Source: CADEEN01 sp963783785 (GTDB taxonomy: Bacteria > Pseudomonadota > Gammaproteobacteria > Burkholderiales > Burkholderiaceae_C). From it: 64,000 bases of DNA. The stretch spans positions 53,116 through 117,115 of the forward strand of contig CAWAOQ010000016.1 in assembly GCA_963783785.1 (NCBI GenBank), given 5' to 3'. Every line of letters begins with the position of its first letter. Position 1 is the stretch's first letter. Shown in pieces: positions 61,040 to 64,000 of this stretch. The notes under the pieces were generated by a model. It searched no databases and had not been told where the DNA came from. It saw only the letters and a program-made list of their open reading frames with translations. A program made the position numbers and the translations under genes.

Positions 61040-61288
61040 TCAGTTCGAGCCGGCGAGGTGGTCGGCCAGCACCCGCGCCAGCGGTCGGGCCTCGCGCCCG
61101 GCGCCATCGGCGATCTGATGCCGGCAACTCGTGCCATCGGCGACGATCAGCGCGTCGGGCGCCGCACGCACCGCGGGCAGCAAGCTGAGTTCGGCCATCT
61201 GCATCGATACCGCGTGATGCGCGGCCTCGTAGCCGAAGCTGCCGGCCATGCCGCAACACGAACTCTCGATCAGCGCCGGTTGCGCATG
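61040..61288 (-). pseudogene. C-terminal fragment of an Fe-S / FAD-linked oxidoreductase (GlcD/GlpC-like)
   Basis: Eighty-two in-frame codons match the end of large FAD-linked oxidases with a fused Fe-S reductase domain: LIESSCCGMAGSFGYEAAHH (cluster-binding cysteine pair), MQMAELSLLPAVRAA, IVADGTSCRHQIADG and ARPLARVLADHLA. An in-frame TAG (61289-61291) stands directly upstream, and the preceding bases show no homology to the expected domain. The rest of the gene is missing because the lacI promoter region begins there. This is either a deletion remnant or an assembly join. Confidence 0.7.
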
Positions 61289-61382
61289 CTACAAGTAGCG
61301 CTGGGCGACGCGCAAGCGCAGCGCAAATCGGGCGGCCGGGCGCGTTCCCGTTTACACTGCGGCCCGCACTGCAAGGGTGGGG

Positions 61383-62501
61383 ATGAAGACCAGCTCCGAC
61401 ACAAAGCGACGGACGCGTGCAGTTGCGCGCGAAAAGCCGAAGGTCACGCTGGAAATGGTGGCGCAGGCCGCCGGCGTGTCGCCGAGCACGGTGTCGCGCA
61501 TCCTCAACGGCACCGCCGTGGTCAGCGAGGACAAGCGCAAGGCCATCGACGACGCGATCGCCGCGCCTGGGCTTCGTGCCCAACCCGGTGGCGCGCGGCC
61601 TGGCCGGCGGGCGCACGCTGAGCATCGGCGTGGTCACGCAGGCGATCGACAGCCCGTTCTACGGCGTCGGCGCTGCGCGGCATCGAGGACGAACTCGACA
61701 GGCCGGCTACAGCCCGCTGTTCGTCAGCGGCCACTGGAACGCCGCGCGAAGAGGCGCGCTGCATCGACGTGCTGCGCTCGCGGCGCGTCGACGGCATCAT
61801 CGTGCTCACCGGGCGCCTCAGCGACCAGGCGCTGCGCAGCCTGAGCCAAGGCGCTGCCGGTCGTCGTGACCGGCCGCGCGCTGAAGGCGCCGGGCCTGTT
61901 CGCGCTCGACTTCGACAATTTCGAGGGCGGCCGGCTGGCCACCCAGCACCTGCTGGAGCTGGGCCATCGGCGCATTGCCTTCATCGCCGGCGACGCCGAG
62001 CACCCGGACGCCAACGAACGCCAGCGCGGCTACCGCGCGGCGCTCGAAGCGGCCGGCATCGCCTTCGATCCGGCGCTGGTGATGCCGGGCAGTTCATGAG
62101 GAGAGCGGCCTGCGGCGGTCGAGCGCCTGCTCGACAGCCGCGCGGCCCTTCACGCGCCATCTTTGCCGCCAACGACCAGATGGCCTTCGGCGCGGCCCTG
62201 GCGCTGCACCGCGCGGTCGCTGCGCGTGCCCGATGACGTGTCGCTGGTCGGCTTCGACGACCTGCCGGCCGCGCTGTATGCGATCCCGCCGCTGACGCAC
62301 CGTGCACCAGCCGGCGCACGAAATCGGCCGCCTGGCGGCCGCGGCGATGTTGCAGCTGCTGGCCGGCGAGAGCCCGCGCGTCAGGTGCCGGCGCCGCGCC
62401 TCGTTGTCCGCGAGTCCAGCCGCGCCGCCGGGCCGGGCGGTCGAGCCCGCGCGGCGACCGCGCCGAGCCGCGCGGACCCCCCGCGACTTACCCTCGATTG
62501 A
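61383..62501 (+). CDS. LacI family transcriptional regulator, with several phase breaks
   Basis: The N-terminal helix-turn-helix is clear (VTLEMVAQAAGVSPSTVSRI, then LNGTAVVSEDKRK), followed by LGFVPNPVARGLAGGRTLSI, RRVDGIIVLTGRLSDQALRS and APGLFALDFDNFEGGRLATQ. HRRIAFIAGDAEHPDANERQ and VPDDVSLVGFDDLPAALYAI complete the sugar-binding-protein fold. At least five breaks lie between about 61565 and 62390. The ATG at 61383 has AAGGGTGG upstream. Length after correction is about 370 residues. It most likely represses the adjacent sugar importer by binding the palindrome at 62529-62540. Its stop codon lies inside the -35 element of that promoter. Confidence 0.87.
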
Positions 62502-62525
62502 CACGATCGCGGAGCGCCCTATAAT
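62498..62525 (+). promoter_or_regulatory. Consensus sigma-70 promoter of the sugar ABC importer
   Basis: TTGACA (62498-62503) and TATAAT (62520-62525) both match consensus perfectly, separated by 16 bp. Given the base-insertion errors in this region the true spacing could differ by one. The predicted start, near 62532, falls within the palindrome at 62529-62540. Such a strong promoter would need repression. Confidence 0.85.
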
Positions 62526-62528
62526 TCT

Positions 62529-62540
62529 GAAAGCGCTTTC
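62529..62540. promoter_or_regulatory. LacI/GalR-type operator
   Basis: GAAAGCGCTTTC is a perfect 12-bp palindrome with the central CG shared by LacI-family operators. It begins three bases after the -10 element and covers the predicted transcription start. A repressor bound here would block the promoter, and the LacI gene lies directly upstream. Confidence 0.8.
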
Positions 62541-62608
62541 GGTCGCCGATCTGAACCGCGCGGTCGCGAACGGAGGGTGTAGAGATCGCGAGCGAAGGGC
62601 GCGGGTCG

Positions 62609-63868
62609 ATGCGGTTGTGGCGCAGGGCTGGGTGCCGGCCTGTGCCTGCTCGAGCGCGACGCGCGCAGGCCCAGCAGATCCTGACCGTGCGGCCTTTCCG
62701 GCCGTTGACGAGATCGTCGCGTCGGCGATTCCGCAGTGGAAGCGGCTGCACCCCGACGTCGAGATCAAGGTCATCAGCCGCCAGTTCAGCGACCATCACA
62801 CGGCGATGACGACGGCGCTGTCGACCTCGTTCTACCTGCCCGACGTGATGGCACTCGAGGTTGGCTATGTCGGCCGCTTCGCCCAGGGCGGCGGGCTCGA
62901 GGACTTGCGCAAGCGCCCTACGACATCGAGCAGTTCCAGTCGCGTTAGGTGCCCTACGCCTTCCAGCAGGCCACCAGCCGAAAAGGCGCAGTCGTCGCCG
63001 CACCCACCGACATCGGTCCCGGCACCCTGCTCTACCGCGCCGACGTGCTGGCCAAGGCCGGCGTCAGCGAAGCCGAGCTGACGCGGTCCTGGGACAGCTA
63101 CGTGGCCTCCGGCGCGAAGATCAAGGCCGCGACCGGCGCCTACCTGATGGCCCATGCGCGCGACATGAAGGACATCGTGATCCGCACCGGCATTCAGCCC
63201 GGCGAGGGCCTGTACTTCGACAACCAGTCGAACGTGCTGGTGACCTCACCGCGCTTCGTGCGCGCGTTCGAGCTGGCGCGCAAGGTGCGCCAGCAGAAGC
63301 TCGACGCCAAGGTCGGCGCCTGGTCGAACGAATGGTCCGAGGGTTCAAGCGCGGCACGATCGCCACCCAGATGACCGGCGCCTGGCTGGCCGGCCACCTG
63401 AGCAACTGGCTGGCGCCCGACACCAGGGGCCAGTGGCGCGCCGCGCAATTGCCCGAAGGCGCATTCGCTGCCTATGGCGGCACTTTCTTTGCCATTCCCC
63501 GCGGCGCGCCGGCCGCAAACAAGTTGCTGGCCTGGGAGTTCATCCAGACTGATGACGCTCAATCGCGATGTGCAGCTCAGCGCCTTCAAGTCGCAGGACG
63601 CATTCCCAGCCTTGCTGGAAACCTACGACGACCCGTTTTTCGAGCTTCCGATCGAGTTCCTCGGCGGCGAAAGGGCACGCCTGGATGGCGCACCGCCGCA
63701 AGCGCATCGCAGCGGTCGACGTGCACAAGCAGGACGCATTCGCCGAGCGAGGTGATCGACACCGAACTCGACAAGGTGCTCGACCGCGGCGAGGACATCA
63801 AGACCGCGCTGGCCGACGCCGAACGGCTGCTCAAGCAACGCGCCGGTTCGCTGAGCGACACACCATGA
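62609..63868 (+). CDS. Sugar ABC importer substrate-binding protein, with many phase breaks
   Basis: The gene encodes an extracellular solute-binding protein of family 1 (maltose/oligosaccharide type), about 415 residues after correction. Recognisable segments are AVDEIVASAIPQWKRLHPDV, IKVISRQFSDHHTAMTTALS, LPDVMALEVGYVGRFAQGGG, GPGTLLYRADVLAKAGV, TIATQMTGAWLAGHLSNWLA, FAAYGGTFFAIPRGAPAANK and FELPIEFLGGE. The N-terminus looks like a signal peptide scrambled by breaks. At least seven breaks are needed, and a premature TAG lies at about 62946-62948. The TGA overlaps the permease ATG. The ligand is probably a sugar, judged from family and LacI control. Confidence 0.83.
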
Positions 63869-64000
63869 AACTGCCCAACGCCCTGCGCTGCGCCGACCCT
63901 GGCTCCCTACGTCTTCCTCAGTCCGTTCGTGATCCTGTTTGCCGTGTTCGGCGTGTTCCCGCTGGCGTTCTCGCTCTACCTGGCCTTCCAGTCCTGGGAG
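63865..64000 (+). CDS. Sugar ABC importer permease, N-terminus (cut by window edge, one phase break)
   Basis: The ATG overlaps the binding-protein stop codon. After MKLPNALRC, one extra base separates the start from APYVFLSPFVILFAVFGVFP and LAFSLYLAFQSWE. That is the typical first transmembrane helix of MalF/UgpA-class permeases (PYLFLSPF...FPxxxSxYLSF). Only 45 codons are present. A second permease and possibly an ATPase gene are expected beyond the window. Confidence 0.8.
   Translation, partial: MKLPNALRCADPGSLRLPQSVRDPVCRVRRVPAGVLALPGLPVLG

Overview
The window is about 64 kb of GC-rich DNA that reads as the chromosome of a betaproteobacterium, most likely a Burkholderiales member of the Rubrivivax/Leptothrix/Methylibium type. 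The evidence is the content and order of the housekeeping genes (pilMNOPQ-aroK-aroB-dgt beside gltBD and mlaFED, and cyaY/lptM-lysA), Porin_4-type outer-membrane porins, a Burkholderia-like type II secretion locus with gspC facing away from gspG, and several liv- and dpp-type ABC importers. The genus is inferred. No rRNA, tRNA, CRISPR array, prophage or plasmid backbone was seen.

Layout. 1-17.4 kb, all on the minus strand: a type IV pilus assembly operon (pilMNOPQ) leading into aroK, aroB, dgt and a REP-associated transposase (RAYT), then gltB-gltD and the phospholipid-trafficking genes mlaF-E-D plus a cut-off gene. 17.7-21.9 kb: mrcA (PBP1A), cyaY divergent from lptM-lysA. 21.9-30.3 kb, minus: a peptide-type ABC importer (two substrate-binding proteins, two permeases, two ATPases) with an M20 amidohydrolase inside the operon. 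30.4-33.6 kb, minus: a DUF3047 lipoprotein and two tandem porins, each ending in a strong terminator. 33.9-38 kb: coq7, an OsmC-like gene, a strong candidate small RNA, ilvA and a cobT-like gene. 38-49.4 kb: the type II secretion system, gspC on minus and gspGHIJKLMNDEF on plus, mostly with stop/start overlaps. 49.5-51.4 kb: a Lon-like AAA+ ATPase without protease and a cytosolic 5'-nucleotidase. 51.5-61 kb: a Crp/Fnr regulator divergent from an acyl-CoA synthetase, livGHMKF, a 99-aa orphan and a PaaK-like CoA ligase. This looks like one import-and-activation unit for an organic acid. 61-64 kb: a fragment of an Fe-S oxidoreductase, then a LacI regulator followed by a near-consensus promoter with a perfect palindromic operator driving a sugar ABC importer that runs off the window.

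Sequence quality matters for reading this annotation. Many clearly real genes change reading phase inside conserved domains. Where the intended protein can be reconstructed, nearly every break is explained by one extra base, and a few by one missing base. There are four breaks in the first 30 kb and dozens after 50 kb. That pattern fits an uncorrected long-read consensus rather than gene decay. Disrupted genes are therefore listed as full-length CDSs with the break positions given. Their translations need correction before use.

The observations most worth following up are the candidate anti-Shine-Dalgarno small RNA at about 35.1-35.2 kb, the LacI promoter/operator at 62.5 kb, the palindrome between the Crp/Fnr gene and its probable target operon, a RAYT whose HUH motif has lost a histidine, and a CobT homologue with aspartate in place of the catalytic glutamate.
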